Below are positions 63,434 through 64,000 of a DNA stretch of 64,000 nt, piece by piece. The notes under the pieces were generated by a model, which was not told the origin of the DNA, searched no databases, and was given only the letters and a program-made list of their open reading frames with translations. The stretch's first letter is position 1, and every line of letters starts with the position of its first letter. The DNA is taken from positions 954,001 to 1,018,000 of the forward strand of contig NZ_CP098323.1 in assembly GCF_023657595.1 (NCBI RefSeq), read 5' to 3'. The DNA comes from Cytobacillus firmus. GTDB lineage: Bacteria > Bacillota > Bacilli > Bacillales > Cytobacillaceae. Made by a program: the position numbers and the translations under genes.

Positions 63434-63604
63434 ATGCAGCTCCTTAAAAAATCTAAGTCCTTTGTCATTATTTAATCTTTGGAATCTATTGTCAATCGAT
63501 AGTTTGGACTAAAAATGACATAATAACGTTTAATTTCTCCTCCTGCGGGAATTAACTCAATATCAAACGAGAAATACTTTCTAAATAAAGAGGAGGATCT
63601 GAAC

Positions 63605-64000
63605 ATGGAACAGAATAACACTTATAATACGACAAACACAACAACTGCTTTGAGGTCTGATTATGGTCAGGATATGGACATGAATTATGACAATGGACAA
63701 AACAGCAAGCTGATGAAAGGGATTGTGATTGGCGGTATTATTGGCGGAGCCTTAGCTATGCTTGATACCTCAACAAGAACGAAAGTGAAAACGAAAGCGA
63801 TGGATCTTAAGGATTCTTCAGCAAATCTGATTTCAGAAGTAAGGGAAAATCCAGGCGATGTAAAGGAAAACATGATTAACCAATTCAAGAGTGCTTCCAA
63901 TACCCTGAAAGATGCCATTAAAGACGCCCAGAGTTTATATCAGCGCGTCAATGAAGATGTTTTCGGCAATATGGATGTGGTAAAGGAAGTGTCAACCGAC
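63605..64000 (+). CDS. YtxH-like protein (partial, C-terminus off window)
   Basis: First 132 codons: Asn/Thr-rich start, hydrophobic segment KGIVIGGIIGGALAMLD, then a helix (KTKAMDLKDSSANLISEVRE) similar to the YtxH gene at 52.4 kb. AGAGGAGG ribosome site. Runs off the right edge, so length and stop are unknown. Confidence 0.75.
   Translation, partial: MEQNNTYNTTNTTTALRSDYGQDMDMNYDNGQNSKLMKGIVIGGIIGGALAMLDTSTRTKVKTKAMDLKDSSANLISEVRENPGDVKENMINQFKSASNTLKDAIKDAQSLYQRVNEDVFGNMDVVKEVSTD

Overview
The window is a chromosomal stretch of a Gram-positive, spore-forming Bacillaceae (Bacillus sensu lato) genome. Evidence: AGGAGG-type ribosome binding sites, compact Rho-independent terminators, SinI/SinR, RsbR-type STAS proteins, UPF0435, DUF3243, and a right-hand third syntenic with the Bacillus subtilis treR-yfkM-yfkK-yfkH-yfkF-yfkE-yfkD-yfkB region. 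I see no rRNA, tRNA, IS element, prophage or CRISPR array. Gene starts were chosen from ribosome binding sites.

Layout. 1-7 kb: TetR regulator with divergent acyl-CoA thioesterase, phospholipase-C-like protein, gamma-glutamyltransferase, SCP2 protein, acetyltransferase, small proteins and cardiolipin synthase. 7.1-7.9 kb: a non-coding array of about 40 copies of a CAAATAGA word. 8-12.3 kb: TldD/TldE and acetyltransferases. 12.3-16.4 kb (minus): DUF3243, TatC, TatA, a GMC oxidoreductase and its Tat-signal partner subunit. 16.8-23.5 kb: a folate cyclo-ligase-like protein, a thioredoxin-fold protein with in-frame UGA, Bax-inhibitor-like protein, MscL, preQ1 riboswitch with queF, yhdT-panF, lipoprotein. 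23.9-30.2 kb (minus): aminopeptidase, MFS transporter, AtoE, TopB. 30.3-37.5 kb: RsbR-like protein, hutH with an attenuator-like leader, a peroxiredoxin with in-frame UGA, DUF1992, a second STAS protein, an Arg/Asp-rich protein, motAB. 38-43.4 kb: MFS-MarR pair, AlsT-type symporter, psuK-psuG. 43.5-47.6 kb: class D sortase with a SinR paralogue, DUF5658, zinc-ribbon protein, a c-di-GMP-I riboswitch followed by sinI, convergent sinR, and mnmH. 48-50.3 kb: a flavin monooxygenase/methyltransferase pair. 50.3-64 kb: the yfk-like region with insertions (P-type ATPase, OsmC, acyl-CoA dehydrogenase).

The most notable content is a selenium signature. Two redox genes carry a single in-frame TGA exactly at the catalytic cysteine position (FTFV-U-PTE in a peroxiredoxin; HLG-U-PVC in a SelU/SelL-like protein), each followed by a small hairpin of bacterial SECIS type, and the tRNA 2-selenouridine synthase gene mnmH lies in the same window. 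The peroxiredoxin has also lost the usual C-terminal resolving cysteine. The second notable system is a biofilm-switch locus in which a c-di-GMP aptamer lies just upstream of sinI, with sinR convergent, a second SinR-like repressor coupled to a sortase, and GAAC-N5-GTTC palindromes in front of both repressors.

Three families of dispersed intergenic repeats (here R1, R2, R3) recur through the window. R1 and R2 copies often begin exactly at or within a few bases of a stop codon.
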